A stretch of DNA of 64,000 nt from Fomitopsis serialis (GCF_022376445.1 NW_025954976.1:372001-436000); one strand, 5' to 3'. Counted from the stretch's first letter, positions 11,961 through 24,977 are shown. The notes: generated by a model from the sequence alone, not told the origin. A program made the numbers and translations.

Positions 11961-14900
11961 TGCGCATTATATTTAGTGTTTCTGTCTTGGGACCCGATTG
12001 CTTAGGCAGGGTGGGGTGTACTGGGTGAAGTCTTAAAGTACTTTAATTCGCTTTTACTGCACTCCTGCAATGTCGTACTCTGTGTGTTGGCTTTCCTGAT
12101 GTCTGTGTCTCTATCATCGTCCCCCCGTTATCGCGATTGCTTTCGAGCTTATGCTTTAGCCTACATGGTCTCGGGATATGGACACAGCCACGCCGATATG
12201 TCGGGCCTCAGGTGCGTGTTCAACATCTGTCGGAGTAAGATTGACTGGTACCTTTGCGTAGATTGGCACTGTTAGGAGATTCAGCCCGGTCGGATGCTGT
12301 TGTTCGGTCCCGCCGGTAAGTGCCCGTGGTCATGCCTCTTGCTGTAGGACGATCAAGGTGAGGCAACGCGCATGACCAGGCCCCATTGTCAGACTTTCTG
12401 GGGCACCCCCTCTCCACGAAGCCTGTTCCTTGCGGTGCTCCCGCCGCGCACAATTCCCTCAGCCATGTGGAGTCGTCGACATGCATTTCAGACGATTGTT
12501 TCGCAGAAGAGCCCCGTAAGTGTCTCACCGATAAACAATCACATCTGCATCGTGGACTAAGCACAGCGCATGACTCCGACCAGAGTTCATAGCCGAAGAT
12601 ATCAATGCAGAACCAACGCGTCGAGGGCATGCGACTCATCGTCGGCTGCTACATCTTGTCATTGCTCAGGCCGATATGCCTGGAGGATGTTCCCGCTGCC
12701 AGTGAGATCAAAGCAGACCGATGTTAGCCTCAGGCACAAAGGTCAGACTTACGCCACCACTCGATCTCCGAGATCTCGTCAATCCGGTGTCCGCTCCGGC
12801 GAACGGCCCGCTGGACGGTCCCCTCGTCGGTTGGCCGTAAACAGTATTTCCACTGTAATTCCGAGAGGACGGGAGGAACCAACGCACAGACGCGTTCGAG
12901 GGTCCATTTCGCGCTGACGTTTCTGTTACTTGTCTTCGCTCCAGGAACAGGTTGATGACCCTTGGAGCAGCTTAATTGCTTCAGGGCCTCGCAAGAGAGG
13001 TGCTGCGCTCGCGGGGATTGTAGTGGGCCTGCTTGCGTAATATTGGCGTATTGTTGGGGGTTGGTCAGCCTAGCTGGAAGGTCGACTGGAATCAGACGAC
13101 AGGATGGAAGAGAGCACGGTGCGTGTTCAATTTCTCTGTCAGATTGGATGTGATGTTCTAGACAAACCCACCGCTAGACGCCATGTTATTTTTAGAAACC
13201 TCTCCTCAGTCCTGTGCGCAATGGCTTTGTGGCTTATGAGGGGAAGGGCGTCTTGGTGAACGGGGTGCGTAATTATCTGGTTGCTATTGCCTGTGAAGGT
13301 GAGTCATCTCCTTTGCGTCCGACGCTTCAAGGTGTGGCCTCGCGGTTGGTATAGCACGTAATTGTGCACGAGCAGTCACACGCTCGCTGGTTGATGCGGC
13401 GGCGGTGGTTCATTGCGTACATACGTGCGTAATAAGTAGGTAACTGTGGCAACATTCGTGGTCTGTTAACGGTGGTCCCGCAGACGTCACGGACGGTCGT
13501 TCTTAACTTACCTGCAGTTCGGACCAGGTGACGCCCAGAGCAATGACGCAGGCGGCGTTTTTGAGAGTTCGAATGGCACTAGTAAGTGCCTTTGATGATT
13601 CCATATCTGCATAGATGACCGTGTCTTTACTCTTTTCATCACTACCAGTGCCAGGTGCTTTCACTGCTGCGGGATCGACATTCGTGCGCGCAGTCCTCCG
13701 GGGCTGTTGCGTGCGATAAGTCATTGCAGGAGAGGCGTTATGGCTTACACCGGTGCGGAGACCTCGGGGTGCCAGGGTGTAGACCAGTCGACGAAATGCC
13801 TCGGGCACCCGTTTCCCCCGTTCTCGCTCGCGCATGCGCTCATACTTGTGTGATGCATGCCAGGACGCCATACCGCCTCCACGCAGATCCGGTCGGTTTC
13901 TCCCATGCTCTCGAGAAGCGCTCCTCCGTGAGTATATTCCGAGCGTCCATGCGACTTCGAGAGGTTCTCTAGCTCCGGGCCCGAATCCCCATTCGCCGCC
14001 ACGCTCCTCGCAGTGCTGCCTTCCATTCTCAACTCGCCGCTTCGTCGCGCGCCTTCCAGAATGAAACGCGTGAAGACAACAGGCAGAGAGGGTGTCTGTA
14101 CGCTGATCCGCCGAACCTACGCATGATTAGGCCGTCTCATTCAAGCGTACTACGATGTCTCGATCCTCGAATATATGCCCCGTATCTCGAAGACAGGATG
14201 ACCTCCGCAATCAGTTGACCTTACTCCACACTTCCTCGATGGTATGCTGTGCTGCGTGGGATGGCGTGCTGTCCAATCAGGCTTCTGCTGGTGTCATTCG
14301 GGACGGAGCATCGTATCAGTTTCTGGGGATCCCCTCACGGTGTAGATGAGGAGCTTCGGGTTGGTGGTCAGGACCGGACGGCCTCGTAAAAGCTCCGACG
14401 TTCTCTCCTCCTTCTGCTCTTCCAACGTCTGCGGGTGTTGTGCCACCCCGAGGGGAGGCTGCTCATCTTGTTCTGAGGTTCGAGTGCTCAAGCTCCTAAG
14501 GGGTGCTGGGGGATTGTCTCGTCCCTGATTCATTGCATCATGTTTTGCCAGTGTGCCAAGTACTACGTATCGCCCTCATATGCCGGCGTGATCAATCGCC
14601 TCACAGTACATCCTGTATAATTGTATGAGGACGAGCTGCTGCAGGCCGCCAAGAAAGGCAGGGCCGCAGTCGGAAGGCCCGGACACCGCCTGAGGCTCAA
14701 TGTTCAATACTTAGCACGAGAGTGGGGTAACGGGTACTGCCTATTGTCGGCGCAGCGCAGCGCGAGGGTGTCGGTGCTCTGGGATCTCGGTGGCGCAGGA
14801 ACTACGAACAGGCAGCGTGCTGATAGTCTTATATTGTACTTGTTGTGCCAATCTGGACTGGGACGAGGCCGATACCAATTGGCCAGAGAACTGATTTTAT

Positions 14901-17250
14901 ATTCCGGAATTAGTGCGTACTCGAGCGATACAGGGCGCGTGTTTTGGATAGTGACTACTTACAATAAGTGCCGTTCAATCGCAAAAGATGCTAGCGACGC
15001 GAATAGAAGGGAACAAACGCGACATCTGTTACACGGTCAAATGTCCATCGCCTTCGTTTTCTCACCGTGCGGTGGAGCCGGAACCGCTGGGAGTGGCAGG
15101 TATTGTTCGCAGGTTCCGATTCGGGTTCATAGACCGGCTAGGCTCGAGTGCTATTCATTGCTTTGACCCCGGTATCAGACATCATCGTCGCCAACGACCG
15201 CGTCGATAGTTCGAACAGGTAGCGTAAACATTCCCACCTTCCCTCTTGAGCATCGTATCGTGATCCTCGATACAGTAGTATCCATCTGTTCCGTTTCATT
15301 GGTGCTTAACGAGATCATGATACACTGCGTTGTAAATCTTCGTACCGTCCCGCCACTGACGCGCCATAGTCGGAGTCGGATGGCATGCCCTTTTAGACTT
15401 TGAGCTATATGTGTCAAACTAGTTGTGACCGAACGGTCCGTTGATCGGGGAGGAGGGGGCACTGACCGTGGCCATAAACCGGTGAGTCTATGCACCACAC
15501 GATACTATCTGGAAAGAGATACGAATCCTCTGGGTATCGCTAGTAAATAGCTGGATAGAGACACGATACTGCATAAGCTGAACAAAATACGATGTAGAAT
15601 GTCTAGGCAACTCACTGTCTACACGAGCACCAGGCTTGCCACCGAGTTCTTGCGTTCAGACCGTCGCTGCCAGGGACGCCCGCGGAGGTGTAAAACTGCT
15701 GTGCTATTCATGTATGGCACAAAACAGACGTCTCGCATCCGTCAGACGAGCACCGTCGAAGATTCTACCGCGTGGGCGCCGGTAGCAAGTATCACCGCAG
15801 ACAGACAAGGTTCAAGTGTACCATTGACAGACCTTCCATTTATGGCAGGGGTGCGGATGCGGCGGCCGACTTCGAATCTTCTCATTCTCATCCTTCGAGG
15901 ACATGACGTCTCTTCGCAATGGCGTTTCTGCGTGGGTAGCGACAGGCCCTCGACTGCGGTGCACATTGAGGTAACTGCACGCTAGAGGGTCCGTTGTAGT
16001 GCCACTACTTGGTGTCCTGCCTGTGTGCGCCGCTATTGTACTAGACTAAGCGCCAACCGTCGGACAAGGTTAAGTTACATGGTTGAACGGAGCGATCTTT
16101 CTCCGACGCCACGCATCTGGTTGCGATGGCAAATCAATCTTGGAAACGTATTGAATGTGTGGCACTCACCTGTCGCGCATCGCAGCCTAGGCCTCCGAGT
16201 CGGCGCTTCTATGGGCGCGCTGATAAGTTGTACTTAGCTCCTGTTCGCAGAGGTTTCACCATCGCACACAATACATTAGCCCGAGAGTCCGGCATGAGAA
16301 AAGATGCAGAGAAGACCAGAGCTTGATGGTGAACGTCCACATGCAATGGAGCTGGTTTCTCAATGTTCAACGAAAGTGTCATGCTCGAAAACATACCGTA
16401 CTTCAACGCATGCATGGACAGTACTCGTGACAGGCTACATGCACGACAGGCAGTGCATACGCTCCGACGTGTCGCACGTTTGTGCGGCGCACAAGTGAGT
16501 ATGCTCGACCAATGTCGAGCGAGGAGGCTATCGCCCACGGCGCCATCTGATTCGTCCACACTGTACACTGATCTGTGGGCTTGGCATTTCGCACATCATA
16601 TGACGACGGGTCGCACGAACGAGAGGGCCACTCGAGCACACTGTGCCGGTGCGAGCAGGGTGCGGGGTGGTAGGAAGCAGAGGGACTGCCGTAAAGTGAT
16701 CGGGACGTCGGGGTGGCAGCGAGGATCTGAATCTGCGGGGCGGGGTAGGGTCGACAGTCCGAATATTACAGGACGATCTCGATACGACTGGCCTTCTTGT
16801 GCGGGAGAACGGATCAAGTGGGCGAAGGATGGGCTTAGCCTGTTTGGGCGACGAGGCGCCATACGCTGTGGCGGCCTGGGTGGTATGGGAATGGCGCCAG
16901 GCCATGCGTGTCTCGACGCTAGCACCCGTCTGGCCGCCGCTGGTGTCTGCTCGCGCCCGCACGACACCCAACCATGTCTCGTCAATTGATCGACTGTTGG
17001 CGAGCCTGGGCCATGGGAGTCGGGGGAGGTAGAAGACGCGCTAGGCGGTGGCTACGGATTTTGGCGGGAGTGGCACGCACGCGCGGTGGGGTGCATTCTG
17101 ATGCGACATGGCCATGTTCGCTCTCATGTTGTTGCTCTCTCCCCACATACCCGCCTAGACTACCCTACTCTCCCTCTCTCCTAATCCCCCTCTTCCCCGA
17201 CATACTAGCCCCCCTCTCTCGTCCAGCGCGGCGCCGGGCCCACGCTCGTT
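11961..17250. other. Gene-poor 5.3-kb stretch with no assignable gene
   Basis: This is the longest region without a recognised gene. It holds the 3' flank of the transcription factor and, near its right end, the promoter of the LIM gene. Short coding-like pieces near 12.38-13.3 kb are listed separately. A minus-strand frame at 13503-13871 ends at a good splice donor but matches nothing I recognise. From 14 to 17 kb only short frames in all six readings are seen, without reverse transcriptase, integrase, transposase or helicase motifs. Decayed genes or an old mobile element are possible but not shown. Confidence 0.45.
12386..13310 (+). other. Possible orphan multi-exon coding region
   Basis: Several short plus-strand frames end at plausible splice sites and may form a gene. 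One Cys-containing piece (12386-12511) stops at a GTAAGT donor. A second (near 12760-12838) reads LVNPVSAPANGPLDGPLVGWP and ends at a GTAAAC donor. A third (near 12945-13038) reads GPRKRGAALAGIVVGLLA and looks like a basic residue cluster followed by a membrane helix. A fourth (near 13197-13310) reads LLSPVRNGFVAYEGKGVLVNG. Order and spacing fit a small membrane protein, but no family is recognised and no start codon is convincing. It could equally be a decayed gene. Confidence 0.25.
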
Positions 17251-20224
17251 ATGGCCCAACTCCTTAACCCGGCAGCCGTGCCTGAACCTGGTCGCATCTC
17301 GCAGATCCTGCCCTCCGTGAAGTGCTCAAACTGCAACCATCCCGTCCCCATCCACGAGCTCGGAGACCATGTCTGTCAGCCTGAGCCTGCCATGCCCTCC
17401 TTCAAGTCCTTCGTTTCCCCCCTCTCCGCCATAGAGCGCGACCCGCAAAAGTACCACTCCAAGCAGTCCTTCACCTCCCAGAACACCATGCAGTCGCAGC
17501 AGCCCATCACTCCCCACCAGGTGAGCGCGTCGAACGCCCATGTCAGTCTCTCTGGCGCCCCGACTAGCCCCCGCACGCGCTCGCGCGCTCCCTCGACGAG
17601 TTCGCGCCGCAGCCCCCGTGCGCCCGAGCCAGGCTCAAGCCGGTTCGACCATGGTGCGTCCCGAACCCCCTTTCCTGCAGGGCCCGCATCCCCCGAACCG
17701 CAACGCATGCGGCCCCCTCTCGCTGGCAACACACCACCACCCGTGCCAACAGAGATTCCCTTCCCCCCTGCACGGAGCCCCTCTGTGTCCTCGCGGTCGC
17801 CGACGCCAGGACGTGGCTATCCATCTATAGGGGACGGTCTCTACCCCCCTCGAACACCATCAACGCCCACTTTCCGTGCTACCCCTCCACCTTCCTTAGC
17901 CAACTCAGCTCGCCCAGCTGCCCACTCCAGTCCTGCACCTTCGCCATATGCGTCCCAGCCCCAGCCGCCCGTTGCGCGACAGAGGACGCCGGGTCCCCCG
18001 ACTCCGTCCCAGTTATCCGTCAATCCGGGACGCGGCAGAGCAGCGAGCAGCGCGGCGACGGACGAGTACGAGGTGATCTACTCTACCAGCAACAGCAAGA
18101 GCAGCCCCGCTACCGCCAGTGCGTTCCCACCTCGCTTCCCCCCCAATGCCGCCGACCCCACGATGCACCCCCCGCGCCAGCGCATGCCATCCACGTCCAG
18201 TCTTCCCCCCGCGCAGCCGCCGACCCGCGCACGCGCCCCCTCCACGTCCAGTGTCTCCGCGCACCCCTTCAGCGCCCGCCCGCAGACCCCCTCCACGTCT
18301 GGCAGGCAGTTCGACCGACGGCCGTCTAACCTAGGAAATGGACCTCCCCCACCAATGCCTACCTCCCCGCCCGGTCCCCCGCCCGTACCCACGTCGACGC
18401 CGGCTCCGGGTCCTATTCGCTCGCCAGTTCCTGACATCGACACTAAGATCGGGGGAGCGGCTGGTATGGCGGGCGTTGGAAGGCGGGGATTCGCCGCGGC
18501 GGCGCATGCAGCCATGCTGGCTACGAGTATGGGCAGGTTTGAGGGTGCGGCGTCGCCGTTGATGATTCCTGGACAGGGTATGGACGGCAGACGCGCTAAT
18601 GCGCCGAAGTTTGTGGATGTCGTTTCGGCCGCGCGGTACGGTGCGTATTCTACATGCCATGACAATTCGAAGTCTACTAATGCTGCATACAGGTCTCAGT
18701 GCTACACCTCCTTTGTCCCCGGCCACCCTTTCCCCTCATTCACAGAAGTCCCCTGGCTACCCTCAGTCACACACTCAGCCTACGACCCCGACCAGCCCCG
18801 GTCCCGCGCCCAACGTCTCAACGTCTCCCAGTCCACGCCTATCGAGAGGCTTGTCGAACTCCTCTCAACGAGACCGCTACGTCCCTCCAGCTCTCGAGCC
18901 GCCGAAACTACCGCTACCTCCGATGCCCGCCACACCTACCACGCCCAGGCTGCCGTTCTTTGAGAAGTTCAAGGCGCAGCAGCCGCCTTCGGACAGTCCT
19001 GAGCCTATATCGCCGCGCCCGCCTTCGCCCCCGTCTGACTCTGATTCAGAGTTTGGTGGCTTGGCCTACGCGGATGACGACGACGACGACGAGGAGCTCC
19101 CCTCGCCGAAGCTGCCACCGATCAACACGTCCGTGCCGAAGCAGACCGGGCCCTCGAGCGGGGGCAAGATACGCTTCCCGTCCATGGCCTCGGAGTCTCA
19201 GTACTCCGTGTCCTCGCCGGCCTCACCGACGATGCCCCGCCGGACGCTCTCAGACTCGCGCGCGTCGCGCGGGCCTGCGAAGTCGACGGGTGCGCTGGAC
19301 CGTGTGATGGAGACGCTCTTCGAGGAGGCACCCTCCCCGCTGACGAGCCCGGCACCGAAGTCGGCGCCGCTTGCGCCGGAGGGCCAGCGCGACAGCGTGA
19401 GTCGCCCGCCGAAGCTCCCGGTGCGGTCGCACACGAGCCCGACGCTGGGCAAGATCACGAAGGGCCGGCCGAAGGGGAGGATGTGCGCGAAGTGCACGCA
19501 GGTCATTGATGATGGGAGGTGGATCCAGATGGAGGGCGGGAGCGTGCTCTGCGACCGGTGTTGGAAGAATATGTATTTGCCGAAGGTGCGTTTATTTCTG
19601 GACGGTGTGCGACGGTCGGGGTCGGGTGCGGATAGGGCTGACTGGCTGCGCAGTGCCGACGGTGTAACCTCACGATTGAGAAGCAGGCGGTGTCCTCTTC
19701 TGATGGACAGCTCAAGGGCAAGTACCACCGCGAATGCTTTAATTGCCACAAGTGCCATGTGCGTCCCATTTTTCACTCGCGGGGCGTTCCCGAATGCGTA
19801 CTGAGCTGAGCGGCGTGCGCTGCAGAAACCTTTCCCGGACAAGACGTTCTACGTGCTGGACGGCAAGCCGTTCTGTGCGTATCATTATCACGAAGCGAAC
19901 GACTCGTTATGCGCCGCGCCGTCGTGCGGGCAGCCCATCGAGGGCCCGTGCGCGGTGTCGTACTCGGGCCAGCGGTTCCACCCCGAGCACCTCCTGTGCG
20001 AGCACCCGCGCTGCACGGAGCGGCTCGTGGAGTACTGGGAGGTGGACGGGCGCATGCTGTGCGAGCGGCACGCGCAGGGGGCGATGGCGGAGGCGGCGGA
20101 CGAAGAGGGCGACGAGCTGGACGACCTCGCGGCGGTTATGGAGGGCGTGCGGGATAGCGTCGCCATCCGCGGTATGAAGCGCATGACGAGGTTCATCGAC
20201 CTGGGGCCGAGCGAGCTCCGGTAG
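17251..20224 (+). CDS. Paxillin-like LIM-domain protein
   Basis: This is a large adaptor protein, probably at the cell cortex. The ATG at 17251 starts an exon of about 463 residues. It begins with a short Cys/His motif (CSNCNHPVPIHELGDHVC, near 17323-17378), followed by a long Ser/Pro-rich disordered region. Introns lie near 18640-18693, 19586-19653 and 19759-19827. A run of seven Asp (near 19075-19095) precedes the C-terminal zinc modules. These start with CAKCTQVIDD (near 19480), followed by two LIM domains: CRRCNLTIEKQ ... YHRECFNCHKCHKPF and CAAPSCGQPIEG ... FHPEHLLCEHPRC. The protein ends shortly after RFIDLGPSELR. The disordered N-terminus with C-terminal LIM domains resembles yeast Pxl1, which acts in polarity and cytokinesis with Rho GTPases; that role is inferred. 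Total length is about 925 residues. Confidence 0.85.
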
Positions 20225-20834
20225 CGGTGGGGGTGATGAAGTAACGAGCTGCGCCGCCGCCGTCGTGGGATGGGGGACCGGTGCGTGTGACGTACTACGT
20301 GCATGCTCATGGCTTATGCTGGACGGACACGGATGCGGGTGCGGACATCCTCGGTCTGGCTCGACGCGCGTAACCTACCTAGTGAACACGGTCTTTGTTT
20401 TTATCTCTCTCTCGGGTCTCCAGTGACGTTCCTGGCTCGGTCGGACCATACATACCTATGCACACACATCTGTATCTCGAGCATCTCTAGCACCTACTTT
20501 CTCTCTGCTTATTCGTTCATGTCACACTACTAGTAGTCTTGCCGAACCTGTGGGCGGAGCGGGACGGGGCCGAGGTGTGAACACACAACGCACACGCGTT
20601 GAAGAGGGCGGCGTTTGTTGGGGAAGCAGCGGTCGCGCGGTCTGTAATTCATTGTACTTACGGAGATACATTGACACCTGGGATACCCTAATTGATACAT
20701 TGCCACTCTACTTCTGCTTCCGTCCCGATTGTCCTTCTGGTGGGATGAGGCTCGTTACGTACGTGAACAGATCCAGAGGCCCTGGGATCTCGATTCCGCC
20801 CTGACCGGGACCCGCTAGCGGGGCTCATCCTGGG
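20225..20834. other. Intergenic region between convergent genes
   Basis: This 610-base spacer lies between the 3' ends of the LIM gene and the CAB4 gene. It should hold both 3' UTRs and polyadenylation signals. It contains a pyrimidine-rich stretch near 20400-20520. No gene or RNA was recognised. Confidence 0.55.
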
Positions 20835-22075
20835 CTAAGACGAGCCCGGTGCTTCTGGCGATCTGCCCCTGGTCTGGACGATCCACTGCCGGATGAAGGT
20901 GCTGCTCATCTTGGTGTTCTTGAGTGCTTCCGCGTCCCGGTCGTCGAGGCTTGCCTCCGAGGCTGAGATCACGTCGATCACGAAGGTGCTCAGTGGGGAA
21001 AGGTCCTTCTCCTTGCGGAGCTTGTGGACTGTCAGGCGTTCGTCAGCGTGGAACTTTGTACGTTGCGCGGTGTGGAGGGAGAGGCAGGGAGGGACGCACT
21101 GGAGGCGGCACCCGGCAGGGTCTCCTTGCTCACGACGAGAGCTTGGATGTTCGGGTCCCATGCGGTCGGCCCGTAGACGTCGGAGATGGCGACGACGTCG
21201 TAGTAGAGCCCGGGCTTGAAGAGCTCGAGGAAGCCGCGGACGCGCGCTGTGCGTACGGCGATAGACTCCAGGACGTCCTTGAACGATTTGTTCTTCAGGA
21301 GCGTGTCGTCTGTGGGTGTGTGGTGAGTACGGGGCGTCGGCGGGAGATACGGACGCTAGGACGGACCTGTTACGCCGACGATGAGCTTGTCGCGGGCGAT
21401 CCAGGCCCCCATGCTGAGGAGGATCTTGTGGCCCGCGTGTAGGTGGTCGAAGGTCCCGCCTAGCGCCGCTACTGGGAAGAGCGGAGGCAGCGTTGGCTCT
21501 GAGGGAGGGGCTATGACCGGGTGTTGAGGAATGTGTGGGTGACGGTCGGGCTGCAGAACCAGAATGTCTGGCCGGTCGTCGCCCTCCCCAGGTAGTGGGG
21601 AGACTGTGGGTAGAGGGGTGCAACTACACGGGTTCAATATTGCTGAGAGGCAGGAGAGCGAAGGCTACTCACCGCGATACGTGCGCTCTGCATCCCGGAT
21701 GAGCTCCGAGTCGAATGGCTCGTGGGGAGCCTTGAGAAGTACATCGACATCTAGTAGCACTCTGTTCATCTCCTGCGCGACCCTGGTCGCCTGGACGTAG
21801 ACGTATGTCAACAATCTCTGAACGTCGTCCCAGTGCCCGCTCGGCGGGAACTTGTGCTTCGCCTGCTCCTCGGCATCCGCCTCACGCCCGCTGGTAGGAA
21901 AGTCATTCTCCTGGTCGAAGAGAGGTGAGAAGAGGATGATGCGCAGGTTGTCTGTGGTATGACGCGCGACGGCAGATATGGGTGCGGAGAGAAAGGTCGG
22001 GGGTTGGCGCAGGTCATAGACTCTGGCGACCAATGCTGCCCGGCGAACAGTGTCGAGCTCTGGTTGATCGCTCAT
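20835..22075 (-). CDS. CAB4: Pantetheine-phosphate adenylyltransferase (CoA biosynthesis)
   Basis: The enzyme transfers AMP from ATP to 4'-phosphopantetheine to make dephospho-CoA, the fourth of the five steps of CoA synthesis. The minus-strand ATG is at 22073-22075. A fungal N-terminal extension of about 135 residues precedes the nucleotidyltransferase core. The core starts with VAALGGTFDHLHAGHK (near 21440-21480), which carries the T/HxGH active-site signature. Three later exons carry LLKNKSFKDV, the segment GLYYDVVAISDVYGPTA, and the end of the fold, SSTFIRQWIV, corresponding to the conserved ISSTxIR motif. The stop is at 20835-20837. Introns lie near 21604-21672, 21310-21366 and 21060-21100. 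Overall length, about 370 residues, fits the eukaryotic monofunctional type. No dephospho-CoA kinase domain is fused. Confidence 0.9.
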
Positions 22076-22606
22076 CGTGACGTATGATCCAACAGGGTAG
22101 TAGGCTCAAGGCAAGTTGTCGGACAGGGTTTCCTCATGCGGTCGTTGTGGGGAGGGCGCGCAAGCACGACATTCTATGGGCTGATGAGTGATCTGAGCAC
22201 TGAGCACGGCCGAAGACGATTTCTGTGAGGAACTCCAGCAACCGAAGCCCATCCAGACTTCGCACTCATGCAGACATCCGAGTCGCGCTGCACCTTGCAG
22301 CTGCAGTCACTGGCGGTCGCGGCGACGACCTGGAGACCAAAGTGTCCAGGAGACCAATTTGACGGGAGACCCGATCGCTCCGCCGTGACGAACGTGCCTT
22401 TACGTTGTCACACGCGACGCGCTTCGGGTCCCGAGGCTCTCTCCAGCGACTCTCAGCCCGCGCAAGCAACGATCTCGTCCATCCGACGCTGCTCTCGCCC
22501 ACCACGACGTCCACCAGCGAGGTATTCGCACCCTCATCATACCCACACTAACCGACTCTAGTAACGAACCTCACGAACTCACGACGCTGTACGACTTCTT
22601 ACGACA
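22076..22606. promoter_or_regulatory. Divergent promoter region, CAB4 / four-TM gene
   Basis: The 531 bases between two divergent start codons must contain both promoters and 5' leaders. No TATA box or other site stood out. The part next to the plus-strand gene is pyrimidine-rich, as is common near fungal transcription starts. Confidence 0.5.
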
Positions 22607-24489
22607 ATGAATCCGGACTATCGCCTCGACACCCCTCCGCCCTCTTCTCGTTTCCGACGTCCATGGTCTCCAGATCCTCAGGATCTCCTTCCCCCTATGC
22701 CTCGGGCATTTGATGATGACCATTTTGATGCCTATAATCCAGGACGACACCTCAGCAGACAGCGCGAGCCTTCCGACGTCTCCGTCGAAGCCCTCGATCT
22801 CGCAGACTACGCAGCTCACCTGCGGCGCGACAACAACCCATACCCACCGCCAGAATTCCATGCTTACGACTCCTACCCTCCGTCTCCGCGCGCCGCACGT
22901 CCTCTGGCGAGCAGTCCAGACTCATTGCAACCCCCCTCCCTCGCATCACCCTCCGCCTCCAGCGCGCCCTCTATATCCGAGGTCGGTCATCGCGTGCCCA
23001 ACCGCAGGCCCTTCTCCCTCCCCCCACCATCCTTCCCGCATCGCTCGCCCCAGAGCCATCCCTCGCTATCGACCTCCGGTCGTGGTCCCTACGACCCGTA
23101 TGTCCGCGTTGCAGGTACAGGCACAGACTCCGAGATCGACATCGCAGCCTTCCCATCCTTCTCGCGAACATGGTACGGAGCCAACAAGGCTCACTCACCT
23201 CTTCCCCCTCCGTCTTCCGCACCGGGTCATGGTCCTGGCGCGACCAAGCTCTCGCCCTTCGACCCGGCCTACCCTACACCCGACTACGACCCCGACCCGT
23301 ACAACCCGTATACGTTCTCTCCTCCCCCATCCTACAACCCCCGCTCCTCGCGCGACCTCGTGCCATGGGGCTCAGATCCAACCGAGGCAGACGCGCCGGT
23401 CGACCCTGGGACGAAGGAGGAGCGCATGCGTATGTTGCAGGCGGAGTTTGGCGGGAAGCAGGTGGGGACACCGGGAGAGGACGAGGAGAAGGTGGGGAGT
23501 GTGGATCAGAAGGGGAAGTTGATCACAGAGGGTCCGACGAAGAGGTTAGCGGCGAGGTGTGTCCAGGTCTTGCTTGTGATCGCGGCATGTATCTCGTCGG
23601 TGTACACTGGTTTGGTGAGTCCTGTTCTCTGGTCGCACCCATACCTTGCTTCGCATTACCGTTCTGGCACTTACACACGCGATGTATGTCCCATGTGCTG
23701 ACCGCCTCGCAGGTCATCAAGACGACTTCGACACCTCCGCCCAAGGGCAAGATGGCCGCCTACGTCCTCTACGTCTTCTCCTTCGTCACCCTCCTCGCCT
23801 GCATATACATGTACATGATCCGCCCCTGCTGCTGCGGCGCGCGCGACCGCAAGCTCGACACACCCTTTGGGGCAGAAGGCCCGGGCGGGATGATGGTTCT
23901 TCCGGTGCAGGGCCTGCCCGGCGGCGGCAAGAAGAAAGGGAAGAAGAAGAAAGGACGGGGAGGTGGTCAGGGGGAGGGCGTGCAAGTAAACCTAATCGTG
24001 GACCCCACGATGTTCGGCGGTGGTCCTGGCGGGAGGGATCGGGATCGCGACGAGTGGGAGGTCGAAGAAGAGGGGGAGGAAGGCAGCGCTCCGGGGAGCT
24101 TTGAGGGGAACGGTGGCAAGAGGAAGGGAGGCCCGAGGAGAAGGGGCATCTTTGCGGGGCTGGCGATGGAGGCCCAGTGGAAGCGAGCAAGGAAGCAGCT
24201 GAAGGTGCTGATGGCATTCGATTGTGTTATGGCGTTGGCGTGGGGGGTCGTATTTGTGGTGATATTGATGGGAAAGAAGTGTCCGGTGGGAGGATATCTG
24301 GGCTGGTAAGTCGTTGCGTCGCGTTCGTCGAGATGCAGGTAGTTTGACTGACGTTTGGTGTGCAGGTGCGACGGGTACAACGTGGGGACGGCTTCAGCGT
24401 GTCTGCTGTTCCTCGCGTTTTGCTTCAGCATCTTCTTCGATATCAAGGACCTACACGCGAGCAAGGCTTCACCTAGGACACGACCATAG
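22607..24489 (+). CDS. Four-TM integral membrane protein of unknown function
   Basis: This protein has no function I recognise. The ATG at 22607 opens a long Pro/Ser/Tyr-rich N-terminus of about 310 residues. Four hydrophobic helices follow: one near 23550-23610, one near 23755-23820 (after an intron at about 23613-23712), one near 24215-24275, and the last near 24385-24445 (after an intron at about 24307-24365). Between helices 2 and 3 sits a strongly basic Gly/Lys-rich loop with the run KKKGKKKKGRGGG (near 23930-23963), preceded by a Cys cluster RPCCCGARDRK that could be palmitoylated. Helix number and spacing resemble MARVEL-type proteins, but no diagnostic motif is seen. Both ends are predicted to face the cytosol. 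It reads intact, and the stop is at 24487-24489. Confidence 0.75.
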
Positions 24490-24977
24490 TACCTGCCTTC
24501 CGTGCTGTGCTTCTTCCTTCCCGACGTGGTGTTTCACGCTTGTATCCCCGGTCTGCCGCCATCTTGCATCCTCCCGCATGGACTCCGGACTCTATCATCG
24601 CAGTGCTGACTTATTGGTATATTGGAAGCTAACGATGTACTTTAATGATCATTTTTGGACGAAGTGTTCTCTCGTGTGGAGTGCCCGTTCTTTTCTGGCG
24701 TCCAAGGCACCTCGGTCTGTTCTCACATTCACTTTCTGCGTCGTCTGCGTGCGACGCACGTTGTCGTGCTACTCGCCAATACGATGGCCACACCGCTGCT
24801 AGAGTTGCCCAGGGAGACATAGGGGCGCTGCTCTGGATCGGTACTTGGGTGCGTTCGGAGAGGAAGCCGATCATGTCAAGATCGCATCTCGCTTGACACT
24901 GCTCTTCCACCACCCCGCAGCTCGAGCTGAGGCCCTGGTCCCCTCCTCAGTGGTCTCATGTATTCGCTCTTCACACT
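24490..24977. other. Intergenic region upstream of ATG15
   Basis: This 488-base spacer lies between two plus-strand genes. It should hold the 3' UTR of the membrane protein and the promoter of the lipase gene. Nothing else was recognised. Confidence 0.5.

Noticed and set aside
14465..14500. B-box-like GAGGTTCGAGTGCTC in the gene-poor region
   Set aside because: The T stem nearly pairs, but no D arm, anticodon arm or acceptor stem is present upstream.
11961..17250. Intact transposon or retrotransposon in the 5-kb gap
   Set aside because: No reverse transcriptase, integrase, transposase or helicase motif, long terminal repeat or terminal inverted repeat was recognised by reading.
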